A DNA stretch of 5,016 nucleotides, from contig JAQUMP010000309.1 of the NCBI GenBank assembly GCA_028718065.1, positions 1-5,016 on the forward strand, in the 5' to 3' direction. Below, in pieces: positions 1 through 5,016 of the stretch. The stretch comes from Chitinivibrionales bacterium. Lineage in GTDB: Bacteria > Fibrobacterota > Chitinivibrionia > Chitinivibrionales > FEN-1185. Position 1 is the first letter of the stretch. Each line of letters begins with the position of its first letter. The notes below the pieces were generated by a model, which did not search any database, was not told the origin of the DNA, and saw nothing but the letters and a program-made list of their open reading frames with translations. The position numbers and the translations under genes were made by a program.

Positions 1-280
1 TAAATACCTCGTATAAACTTTTGCGCAGGGCAAAACTTTTTTCCGCTTTGTTAATCATGCGGATGCCATAGGGACCGAGCAGTTGCTTAAACCGGTATTC
101 GTGAAGTTTAAAGCACCGGTCCACCGCGATAATCCGCATCATTTTTTCGATGGCCCCAATAAATACGCGCACCCCGATGGCGATGGCCACGGAAAACCAG
201 ATCGAAGGCAAAACCAGGAAATAGGAGAGAAAACCTGCGGCGATTGATAAATAAAATCGGTAAAACGAAAAAACAACCAT
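1..280 (-). CDS. N-terminal part of an unrecognised membrane protein (runs off left edge)
   Basis: An open frame starts at ATG 278-280 and has no stop before the window edge, giving 93 complete codons. The first 45 or so residues are strongly hydrophobic and aromatic: residues 9-24 and 27-43 could form one long or two short membrane helices, broken by Pro25. From about residue 46 the chain is soluble and basic, with many Lys and Arg, and probably lies on the cytoplasmic side; this is inferred from charge only. There is no cleavable signal peptide pattern. The start is only 2 nt past the stop of the 74-residue gene and has no good Shine-Dalgarno sequence (upstream is AAAGAAAAATAGCC), so translation is probably coupled to that gene. 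An in-frame TAA 27 nt upstream limits alternative starts. I do not recognise the family. That the frame is coding is supported by tight spacing and a coherent membrane profile. Confidence 0.66.
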   Translation of the reverse strand, partial: MVVFSFYRFYLSIAAGFLSYFLVLPSIWFSVAIAIGVRVFIGAIEKMMRIIAVDRCFKLHEYRFKQLLGPYGIRMINKAEKSFALRKSLYEVF

Positions 281-282
281 GG

Positions 283-507
283 CTATTTTTCTTTGAGCAT
301 TACCTTAAGCGCCGAAGCGATCAGCATGGCGGCTTTGGGGCTTATTGACCTGCCGGAAGCCCCGGGTTGCGCTTTTGTCAACATTGCATTGTCCGCCTTG
401 GTTTTTGCCTGCAAGGCTTTTAATTGCGCGGCGCCTTTGCCCGTGTAGGGATTTTTGTCTAAGCGTTTGTACCCTTTGTTGGTTAAATATTGCGGTTTTT
501 CGTACAT
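283..507 (-). CDS. Small, highly basic hypothetical protein (74 aa)
   Basis: This is a complete small gene with an ATG start, a TAG stop and a good AAGGA Shine-Dalgarno sequence 7 nt before the start. The product has 13 Lys and 2 Arg against 4 acidic residues, so it is strongly positive. The N-terminal half (residues 1-25) is rich in Tyr, Lys, Gly and Asn. Residues 26-45 look helical (Ala, Leu, Lys, Gln), residues 47-53 form a Gly/Ser/Pro linker, and residues 57-72 could be an amphipathic helix ending in Lys. There are no Cys and no clear membrane segment. The charge would suit binding to nucleic acid or to acidic lipid, but nothing in the sequence proves either. It lies 49 nt after the 167-residue gene and 2 nt before the membrane protein gene, so the three probably form one transcript. 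I do not recognise the family. Confidence 0.68.
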   Translation of the reverse strand: MYEKPQYLTNKGYKRLDKNPYTGKGAAQLKALQAKTKADNAMLTKAQPGASGRSISPKAAMLIASALKVMLKEK

Positions 508-514
508 GGCTTGG

Positions 515-519
515 TCCTT
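515..519 (-). promoter_or_regulatory. Shine-Dalgarno sequence of the 74-aa gene
   Basis: AAGGA on the minus strand lies 7 nt before the ATG at 505-507. It supports both this start and the reality of a small gene that would otherwise rest on length alone. Confidence 0.65.
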
Positions 520-556
520 AATATCTATCCTACGGTTTATTTCTTAAAAATACAAG

Positions 557-1060
557 CTATACCCTGAATTCGCGGTCTAAGATTTCGTTAATAAGCCGGT
601 CGAGCGAAACCGGATAAAATTTAAAGCGCGGACCCCAGACCAGCGCGGTTTTAACGTTTTCCTGGGCTAAAAGATCGTCGTGAATTTTGCTGAGATATCC
701 TTCCGGATCGCCTTCGACATTTTTTATTAAAAAATACTGGTTCGCGATTTTAACGTTCTTTTTACTGCTTACGGCAAACGAGAAAAGCCTGCCTTCGATA
801 TCTTTATCGAATGTTTCCGGATCAAACACTTCACCGAAGGTTTCGCTGAGCATCCCCGGCGAAATAATAAATTTTGGCGAAACGCTGATCTTGCCGTTTA
901 TTTCGATCGTATTTCCCGCCGCGGCATCGTCCGGTGAAACCAGAATATAGGGCAACTCGTGATAGCCCGACACAATGCCGCTTATCGGCTTGCGTAGGAT
1001 CCTGGTCTGGTAATAGATCTCTTTGATTATTTCGTTGTTTGAATTATCCATAAGATTCAT
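557..1060 (-). CDS. Hypothetical soluble protein (167 aa) downstream of atpC
   Basis: A complete frame runs from ATG 1058-1060 to a TAG stop. The product has no signal peptide, no membrane helix and no Cys. Residues 1-20 are polar and probably helical. Residues 25-70 alternate hydrophobic and polar positions, with turns such as SPDD (42-45) and NGK (55-57), suggesting beta strands. Residues 90-115 suggest further strands, and residues 119-163 look helical around a WGPRFKFYP segment (142-150). I cannot name a family. The start is uncertain: ATG 1060 has only a weak upstream AAGAA, and a second ATG lies three codons in. A much better ribosome binding site precedes an AUG-UAA pair in the same frame 27 nt upstream (separate entry). 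A 264-nt frame on the opposite strand (687-950) is taken as a shadow. The gene probably belongs to the transcript leaving atpC. Confidence 0.72.
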   Translation of the reverse strand: MNLMDNSNNEIIKEIYYQTRILRKPISGIVSGYHELPYILVSPDDAAAGNTIEINGKISVSPKFIISPGMLSETFGEVFDPETFDKDIEGRLFSFAVSSKKNVKIANQYFLIKNVEGDPEGYLSKIHDDLLAQENVKTALVWGPRFKFYPVSLDRLINEILDREFRV

Positions 1061-1084
1061 AAAATAGTTCTTAAAACGACAATA

Positions 1085-1107
1085 TTACATATTTAATTCT
1101 CCACCTC
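1085..1107 (-). promoter_or_regulatory. Strong ribosome binding site followed by an AUG-UAA start-stop pair
   Basis: On the minus strand, GAGGTGGAG (1099-1107) is followed after 8 nt by ATG (1088-1090) and directly by TAA (1085-1087). This is the best Shine-Dalgarno match in the region, yet the AUG it positions has a stop as its second codon. The pair is in frame with the 167-residue gene, whose ATG is 27 nt further on. It may be a reinitiation device, a gene start broken by a nonsense codon, or chance sequence inside the overlapping 41-residue frame. Confidence 0.4.
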
Positions 1108-1210
1108 TTCGTATCATCTGCAATATTCGTTTACCCAGGGCCAAAATTGTGATGATTCCGAGAGTTTTTACGAGGATAACCGCGGCATTGTCCGAAGTTT
1201 TTTTATTCAA
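1085..1210 (-). CDS. Possible 41-aa single-pass membrane peptide overlapping the end of atpC
   Basis: The space after atpC contains an open frame that, read from TTG 1208-1210, gives 41 residues and ends at TAA 1085-1087. It begins with a short polar stretch (NKKTSDN, residues 2-8), then a hydrophobic segment at about residues 9-26 (AAVILVKTLGIITILALG, with one Lys), then a basic tail (KRILQMIRRGG, residues 27-37). This order fits a small membrane protein with its C-terminus inside the cell. The frame overlaps the last codons of atpC by 8 nt, as translationally coupled genes often do. Against it, the start would be TTG with no visible Shine-Dalgarno sequence, and the frame continues upstream to a stop at 1268-1270 without an ATG. 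It could also be a degraded remnant or chance. Its frame is the same as that of the 167-residue gene. No family is recognised. Confidence 0.35.
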   Translation of the reverse strand: MNKKTSDNAAVILVKTLGIITILALGKRILQMIRRGGELNM

Positions 1211-1634
1211 TCTTGGAAAGCGCAGCCTGCTTGGCGACCGCAATGCGGGTGATGGCTTTGTTGTGCTTTAAGCGGGCGGCGGCTTTTTCGGCGGGAGATT
1301 GGGCCTGGGCCAATAAACTTTCGGCGTCGGTTTTGGATTTTTTGGCCCGTTCAACGTCGATCTCCGACGCAAATTCCGCCAACTCGGCCAGGAGCGAAAC
1401 GGAATTTTTGCCGACCTCCACAAACCCGCCGCACACGGCGCAATAAGAATTTTTGCCCTCGGCATCCGTGATTTTTACTTTACCGCAGGCAAGCGGCGAA
1501 AGAAACGCCGTATGGTGGGGGAGTACGCCGATTTCGCCTTCGAGCGCGGGAAAAACGGCAAACTGCACCTGCTGGGAAAATATTTTCTTTTGCGGCGTTA
1601 CGATTTCGAGCAGATATGTTTTTTCATTGGCCAC
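1203..1634 (-). CDS. atpC: F1Fo ATP synthase subunit epsilon
   Basis: Epsilon is part of the central stalk of F1. It links gamma to the c-ring, and its C-terminal helices can inhibit ATP hydrolysis. The 143-residue product has the usual two-part form: an N-terminal beta sandwich (about residues 5-88, with the family pattern EGEIGVLPHH at 32-41 and GGFVEV at 69-74) and an Ala/Lys-rich helical hairpin (about 92-142). IDVERA (92-97) matches the I/L-D-x-x-R-A nucleotide-binding motif known from Bacillus epsilon. Cys50, Cys65 and Cys68 are unusual; the last two form a CxxC. The start is GTG 1632-1634, supported by AGGA 7 nt upstream and by alignment of the N-terminus with the family; no ATG lies nearby upstream in frame. 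It follows atpD by 23 nt. The stop lies at the edge of a run of seven A. Confidence 0.96.
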   Translation of the reverse strand: MANEKTYLLEIVTPQKKIFSQQVQFAVFPALEGEIGVLPHHTAFLSPLACGKVKITDAEGKNSYCAVCGGFVEVGKNSVSLLAELAEFASEIDVERAKKSKTDAESLLAQAQSPAEKAAARLKHNKAITRIAVAKQAALSKIE

Positions 1635-1641
1635 GGGAATA

Positions 1642-1645
1642 TCCT
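1642..1645 (-). promoter_or_regulatory. Shine-Dalgarno sequence fixing the GTG start of atpC
   Basis: AGGA on the minus strand lies 7 nt before GTG 1632-1634, in the 23-nt gap after atpD. It supports GTG as the true start codon. Confidence 0.6.
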
Positions 1646-1657
1646 ATTTGTCAACAA

Positions 1658-3088
1658 TTACAGCGTTTTGGCTTTTTCCACGACATCGTCGATGGTTCCC
1701 ACCAGCAGGAACGCCGATTCCGGAATATCGTCGTGCTTGCCGTCGATAATGGCCTGAAAACCTTCGATGGTTTTTTCGAGCGGCACGTATTTACCCGGCT
1801 GGCCGGTAAATTCCTGCGCCACAAAGAACGGCTGCGAAAGAAACCGTTGAATTTTGCGCGCCCGCGAAACCGTTAATTTGTCGTCTTCCGAGAGTTCTTC
1901 CATACCGAGAATGGCGATAATGTCCTGCAATTCGCGATACTTTTGCAGGATGCGCTGAACATTGCGCGCTACGGCATAGTGAGTTTCGCCGACGATGTTG
2001 GGGTCCAGGATGCGTGAGGTGGAGTCCAGCGGATCAACGGCAGGATAAATGCCGATTTCAACCATGGCGCGCGAGAGCGTGGTCGTGGCATCCAGATGCG
2101 CAAACGTGGCCGCGGGTGCCGGGTCGGTTAAATCGTCTGCCGGAACGTAAATCGCCTGGACCGAGGTAATGGAGCCCGCTTTGGTGGAAGTAATCCGTTC
2201 CTGAAGCGAGGCCATTTCGGTCGCCAGGTTGGGCTGGTATCCCACCGCCGACGGCATGCGTCCGAGCAGAGCCGAAACCTCGCTGCCGGCCTGGACAAAA
2301 CGGAATATATTGTCGATAAACAGCAGCACGTCCTGTTTGGCGACATCGCGGAAATACTCGGCAATTGTCAAGCCGGTAAGCGCAATACGCAAACGCGTTC
2401 CCGGCGGTTCGTTCATCTGGCCGAATACCAGCGCGGTTTTATCGATGACCTTGCTCTCTTTCATTTCCACCCACAGATCGTTGCCTTCACGCGTACGTTC
2501 GCCCACGCCGGCAAAAACCGAAAACCCGCCATGCTCGGTGGCGATATTGCGGATGAGTTCCTCGATCAGAACGGTTTTGCCCACGCCCGCACCGCCGAAC
2601 AGGCCGATTTTACCGCCTTTGGGGTAGGGTGTAAGCAGATCGATAACTTTAATGCCGGTTTCAAGAATTTCCCAACTGGTCTTTTGTTCCGCAAGGGTCG
2701 GGGCGTTACGGTGGATCGGCCAATAGGTATCGGAAACGACCTGGGGGAGACCGTCGATCGGTTCGCCTAAAACATTGCACATGCGGCCGAGGGTGTTTTT
2801 GCCCACGGGAATTTTAATGCTTTCGCCGGTGTCGATTACCTGCGCGCCGCGAGCAAGACCGTCGGTTGAGGCAAGGGCAACGGCACGCACGCGATTGTCG
2901 CCCAGATGCTGCTGCACTTCGGCGGTAATGGAAATCGCTTTTACCAGCTTGGAGGCGGGCTGCTTAATGACGATGGCATTGTAGATGGACGGCAGCTCTC
3001 CGGCCGGGAATTCCGCGTCTACCACCACGCCGACGATCTGCACGACTTTGCCGGTGGCTGTCTTACTTTCCGTTTTGGTTTGTTCCAT
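1658..3088 (-). CDS. atpD: F1Fo ATP synthase subunit beta (catalytic)
   Basis: Beta carries the three catalytic sites of F1, making ATP from ADP and phosphate as gamma turns. The 476-residue product is complete and of normal length. An N-terminal beta barrel covers about residues 12-90, the nucleotide domain about 91-375, and the C-terminal helical domain the rest. Visible catalytic features are the P-loop GGAGVGKT (165-172), the GERTR segment with the catalytic base Glu197 and Arg198, the Walker B strand DVLLFID ending in Asp259, Tyr348 at the adenine-contacting position, and the signature PAVDPLDSTS (349-358). The usual DELSEED loop reads EELSEDD (397-403), keeping charge. About ten polar residues (MEQTKTESKT) precede the conserved start of the barrel. 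The start has GAAGGA 4 nt upstream, a slightly short spacing. It lies 62 nt after atpG, with a palindrome in that gap. Confidence 0.99.
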   Translation of the reverse strand: MEQTKTESKTATGKVVQIVGVVVDAEFPAGELPSIYNAIVIKQPASKLVKAISITAEVQQHLGDNRVRAVALASTDGLARGAQVIDTGESIKIPVGKNTLGRMCNVLGEPIDGLPQVVSDTYWPIHRNAPTLAEQKTSWEILETGIKVIDLLTPYPKGGKIGLFGGAGVGKTVLIEELIRNIATEHGGFSVFAGVGERTREGNDLWVEMKESKVIDKTALVFGQMNEPPGTRLRIALTGLTIAEYFRDVAKQDVLLFIDNIFRFVQAGSEVSALLGRMPSAVGYQPNLATEMASLQERITSTKAGSITSVQAIYVPADDLTDPAPAATFAHLDATTTLSRAMVEIGIYPAVDPLDSTSRILDPNIVGETHYAVARNVQRILQKYRELQDIIAILGMEELSEDDKLTVSRARKIQRFLSQPFFVAQEFTGQPGKYVPLEKTIEGFQAIIDGKHDDIPESAFLLVGTIDDVVEKAKTL

Positions 3089-3092
3089 TTAG

Positions 3093-3098
3093 TCCTTC
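3093..3098 (-). promoter_or_regulatory. Shine-Dalgarno sequence of atpD
   Basis: GAAGGA on the minus strand is separated from the atpD ATG by CTAA. The 4-nt spacing is shorter than usual. The site lies 20 nt downstream of the palindromic hairpin, so it should remain single-stranded. Confidence 0.6.
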
Positions 3099-3118
3099 TT
3101 TTCTAATTTATTTTGTTG

Positions 3119-3138
3119 GGGCGATTCATGAATCGCCC
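3119..3138. repeat. Perfect 20-bp palindrome between atpG and atpD
   Basis: GGGCGATTCATGAATCGCCC is its own reverse complement over all 20 positions. In the operon mRNA it would fold into an 8-bp stem (GGGCGATT with AATCGCCC) closed by a CATG loop, 12 nt after the atpG stop and 30 nt before atpD. It is followed by CAACAAAAUAAA and not by a U-tract, so it is not a normal intrinsic terminator. From memory, GTA-flanked palindromes with this kind of core occur as dispersed repeats in several bacterial genomes. I could not check copy number here. Confidence 0.8.
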
Positions 3139-3150
3139 TTACTGCAATTC

Positions 3151-4014
3151 TTATTTTAACGCTTCTGCCCCGCTGACGACTTCCAAGAGCTCCTTGGTTA
3201 TCAGGCCTTGGCGCGCCTTATTATAGATCAACATTAATTTTTCGATCAGTTCTCCGGCGTTTTTCGTGGCGGCATTCATGGCGGTCATGCGCGCCCCCTG
3301 CTCGGCGGCATAGGATTCCAGCACCACGCGCCAGATCTGGAACAGAAAATATTTCTGCAGAATGGCGTCCAGAACTTCCTGCGCGCCGGGTTCAAAAAGG
3401 TAGTCGGTCGCAATCTTTGAGGTCGCCTCGTCCTCGGTCGCTTTAATGGGCAGGAGCTGCTCGACCATGGTTTTGGATACGGCCGCGCTTTTAAATTCGT
3501 TGTAAATAACGTCGACTTCGTCGATGGCGCCGTTCAGGTAATCGTCTAAAAGTTTCTGGCCGATTTCGGAAACCCGCTCGTAACCGGGCTTAAAAAAGAT
3601 GTCGTTATAGGCATTTATTACGGAATAATTTTTACGGCGGCCATAAAAATCGCACGCTTTTTTGCCCAGGATCGTGAGGGTTACTTTACATTCGGTATGG
3701 GTGCGGACGAATTCCATGCTTTTTTTAAGGATGTTGGCGCTGAACGATCCGCACAGGCCTTTGTCGGAGCTTACCACGACGAGGTTGATTGTTTTTACCT
3801 GGCGTGCAATTAAAAGCGGCGACAGGGAGGCAAGCGACTTTGTTTGCAGATGGTGCGCGATTTCGGAGAGCTTGCGGGCATACGGGCGCGCCGCCAGAAT
3901 CTGGTCGCGCGCTTTTTTAAGCTTTACCGACGACACCATTTCCATGGCGCGCGTGATTTTCTGTATGTTCTTGACGCTTACGAAGCGCCGTTTTATTTCG
4001 CGAGGGGTGGGCAT
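3151..4014 (-). CDS. atpG: F1Fo ATP synthase subunit gamma (rotor shaft)
   Basis: Gamma is the rotating shaft of F1: its paired N- and C-terminal helices turn inside the alpha3beta3 ring and couple ion flow to ATP synthesis. The 287-residue product is of normal length. The N-terminal helix shows the family pattern REIKRR...SVKNIQKITRAMEM (residues 5-26). The Rossmann-like middle domain includes SSDKGLCG (82-89). The C-terminal helix carries ARMTAMNAATKNAGELI (241-257) and the gamma signature ITKELLEVVSGAEA (272-285). The start is set by the family N-terminus MPTPREI. The ribosome binding site is poor: AGGA lies 13 nt upstream, followed by an A-rich stretch. The gene is separated from atpA by 107 nt, the largest gap among the four atp genes. 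It ends in TAA, 12 nt before the palindrome. Confidence 0.98.
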   Translation of the reverse strand: MPTPREIKRRFVSVKNIQKITRAMEMVSSVKLKKARDQILAARPYARKLSEIAHHLQTKSLASLSPLLIARQVKTINLVVVSSDKGLCGSFSANILKKSMEFVRTHTECKVTLTILGKKACDFYGRRKNYSVINAYNDIFFKPGYERVSEIGQKLLDDYLNGAIDEVDVIYNEFKSAAVSKTMVEQLLPIKATEDEATSKIATDYLFEPGAQEVLDAILQKYFLFQIWRVVLESYAAEQGARMTAMNAATKNAGELIEKLMLIYNKARQGLITKELLEVVSGAEALK

Positions 4015-4121
4015 TTCTTTTTCTTATTCCTATCAGTTAACTTTCTTCTTTGCACCAGTGTTCATAGCGAACCAAATCGTTATTTCGGAGATCCGCTCGC
4101 TACGGACTTAACAGGCGGGCC
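4015..4121 (-). other. atpA-atpG intercistronic region, no gene seen
   Basis: This 107-nt spacer is long for an atp operon. It begins with one arm of the GC hairpin that spans the atpA stop. TAGCGA and TCGCTA (4065-4070 and 4097-4102) form a further weak 6-bp inverted repeat with a 26-nt loop. It ends in an A-rich stretch before atpG. No promoter or U-tract is evident. Confidence 0.5.
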
Positions 4122-4130
4122 TCAGGCCCG
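4116..4130 (-). repeat. GC hairpin with the atpA stop codon in its loop
   Basis: On the minus strand CGGGCC, TGA, GGCCCG form a perfect 6-bp GC stem with a 3-nt loop. The loop is exactly the atpA stop codon (4122-4124). There is no U-tract after it (CCTGTTAAG follows), so it is unlikely to be a Rho-independent terminator. It could protect mRNA ends, slow termination or separate the yields of atpA and atpG. Confidence 0.55.
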
Positions 4131-5016
4131 TTCTTTCTTGAATTTCTCCAGCGCTTCGGCCAGCGCCTGTTTGGTGGCGTCGCTGATTTGTTTTTCGTCC
4201 TTAATGGCTTTGAGAATGCTGGCATGGCTGTTTTCCATATACCGAAGCAGATCGGCCTCGAATTTTAAAATATTTGCCACCGGCACATTGTCTAAATATC
4301 CGAAAGTGCCCGCGAAAATGGAAACAATCTGCGCTTCGAGCGGCATGGGCGTGTGTTCATTTTGCTTAAGCAGCTCTACCATGCGTTGACCGCGCGCGAG
4401 CATGGCAAGGGCGGATTTGTCAAGCTCCGAACCAAACTGCGCAAAAGCCGCCAGTTCGCGATACTGCGCAAGGTCGATGCGCAATTTACCGGCAACCTGA
4501 CGCATGGCTTTGGTCTGGGCCTTACCGCCCACGCGCGAAACCGAAATACCGGCGTTGATGGCGGGCCGTACGCCCGAATAAAAGAGCGAGCCTTCCAGGA
4601 ATATCTGACCGTCGGTAATCGAGATGACGTTAGTGGGAATGTAGGCCGAAACGTCGCCGGCCTGGGTTTCTATTATCGGCAATGCCGTGAGCGAACCGCC
4701 GCCCAGCGGCTCGGAAAGCTTTGCGGCGCGCTCGAGCAATCTGGAATGCAAATTAAAGACGTCGCCCGGATAAGCTTCGCGGCCGGGCGGACGGCGCAGC
4801 AGCAGCGAAAGTTGACGATAGGCAAAAGCGTGCTTGGAAAGATCGTCGTAAATTATAAGCGCATGGCCACCCGCATCGCGGATGGCCTCGCCGATGGAGG
4901 CGCCCGCGTACGGAGCAATATATTGCAGCGGCGCCGGATCGGCGGCCGAAGCGCAGACGATGATGGAATATTTCATGGCGCCATGATCTTCTAAAATCTG
5001 GTGCACGCGCGCGACC
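4122..5016 (-). CDS. atpA: F1Fo ATP synthase subunit alpha, C-terminal part (runs off right edge)
   Basis: Alpha forms the non-catalytic nucleotide sites of F1 and supplies the arginine finger to the catalytic sites of beta. The visible 297 residues are about the last three fifths of a usual alpha subunit of some 500. The frame stays open to the edge: codons before the internal GTG at 5004-5006 read V-A-R, matching the family's STVAQ region, so that GTG is not the start. The P-loop is outside the window. Visible features are SAADPAPLQY, the strand HALIIYDDLSK, RRPPGREAYPGDVF, the signature PAINAGISVS (4536-4565) and the arginine finger in SVSRVGGKAQ (Arg codon 4533-4535), then the C-terminal helical domain ending KKERA. 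In the normally DVFYLHSR motif the Tyr is Asn (codon AAT, 4752-4754). The stop TGA lies in a hairpin loop; atpG follows after 107 nt. Confidence 0.98.
   Translation of the reverse strand, partial: VARVHQILEDHGAMKYSIIVCASAADPAPLQYIAPYAGASIGEAIRDAGGHALIIYDDLSKHAFAYRQLSLLLRRPPGREAYPGDVFNLHSRLLERAAKLSEPLGGGSLTALPIIETQAGDVSAYIPTNVISITDGQIFLEGSLFYSGVRPAINAGISVSRVGGKAQTKAMRQVAGKLRIDLAQYRELAAFAQFGSELDKSALAMLARGQRMVELLKQNEHTPMPLEAQIVSIFAGTFGYLDNVPVANILKFEADLLRYMENSHASILKAIKDEKQISDATKQALAEALEKFKKERA

Noticed and set aside
525..555. Possible promoter before the 74-aa gene (TTGTAT, 17 nt, TAGGAT)
   Set aside because: It matches only 3 of 6 and 4 of 6 consensus bases, and such a match is expected by chance in AT-rich spacer.
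1198..1204. Run of seven A after atpC as a frameshift or slippage site
   Set aside because: The atpC stop codon is reached at the start of the run, so slippage there could not join atpC to the 41-residue frame.
3119..3138. Palindrome read as an intrinsic terminator
   Set aside because: No U-tract follows on either strand, and terminating here would cut off the catalytic beta subunit.
4033..4065. Ten-residue minus-strand frame (MNTGAKKKVN) before atpG
   Set aside because: It has no Shine-Dalgarno sequence upstream of its ATG and is short enough to occur by chance.
3662..4389. Overlapping plus-strand frames of 149 and 181 residues opposite atpG and atpA
   Set aside because: They lie across two conserved minus-strand genes and their spacer, and show no family motif or plausible operon partner.
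4353..4994. 213-residue frame on the plus strand opposite atpA
   Set aside because: It is antisense to a clearly conserved alpha subunit and has no recognisable domain. Long antisense frames are common opposite GC-rich third codon positions.
5004..5006. GTG as the start codon of atpA
   Set aside because: The frame stays open to the window edge and the preceding codons match the conserved alpha sequence. The residues that follow are mid-protein, not an N-terminus.

Overview
This window is the 3' half of a bacterial F1Fo ATP synthase operon followed by three or four unrecognised genes. Every convincing gene lies on the minus strand, so transcription runs from the right edge to the left. From right to left: the C-terminal part of atpA (cut by the right edge), then complete atpG, atpD and atpC. 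After these come a possible 41-residue membrane peptide, a 167-residue hypothetical protein, a 74-residue very basic hypothetical protein, and the N-terminal part of a membrane protein cut by the left edge. The alpha-gamma-beta-epsilon order is the standard bacterial one. The genes for a, c, b and delta would be expected to the right of the window.

The ATP synthase subunits look functional. Alpha keeps its Walker B-like strand, the PAINAGISVS signature and the arginine finger. Beta keeps the P-loop, the catalytic Glu and the PAVDPLDSTS signature. Gamma keeps both terminal helices, and epsilon keeps the IDxxRA nucleotide-sensing motif. The ion used (H+ or Na+) cannot be told, because subunit c is outside the window.

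The spaces between genes hold most of the unusual features. A perfect 20-bp palindrome of dispersed-repeat type sits between atpG and atpD. A short GC hairpin places the atpA stop codon exactly in its loop. Downstream of atpC, a strong Shine-Dalgarno sequence leads to an AUG followed at once by UAA, in frame with the 167-residue gene 27 nt further on. The same stretch can encode the 41-residue peptide.

Spacing suggests that the genes left of atpC are co-transcribed with the ATP synthase: gaps are 49 and 2 nt, all genes share one strand, and I see no intrinsic terminator. I recognise no family for any of them. The base composition is moderate and the subunits are generic, so the organism is a bacterium I cannot place. 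The unfamiliar downstream genes and the palindrome would suit a little-studied or candidate-phylum lineage, but that is inference only. I found no RNA genes, CRISPR arrays, transposase genes or origins.
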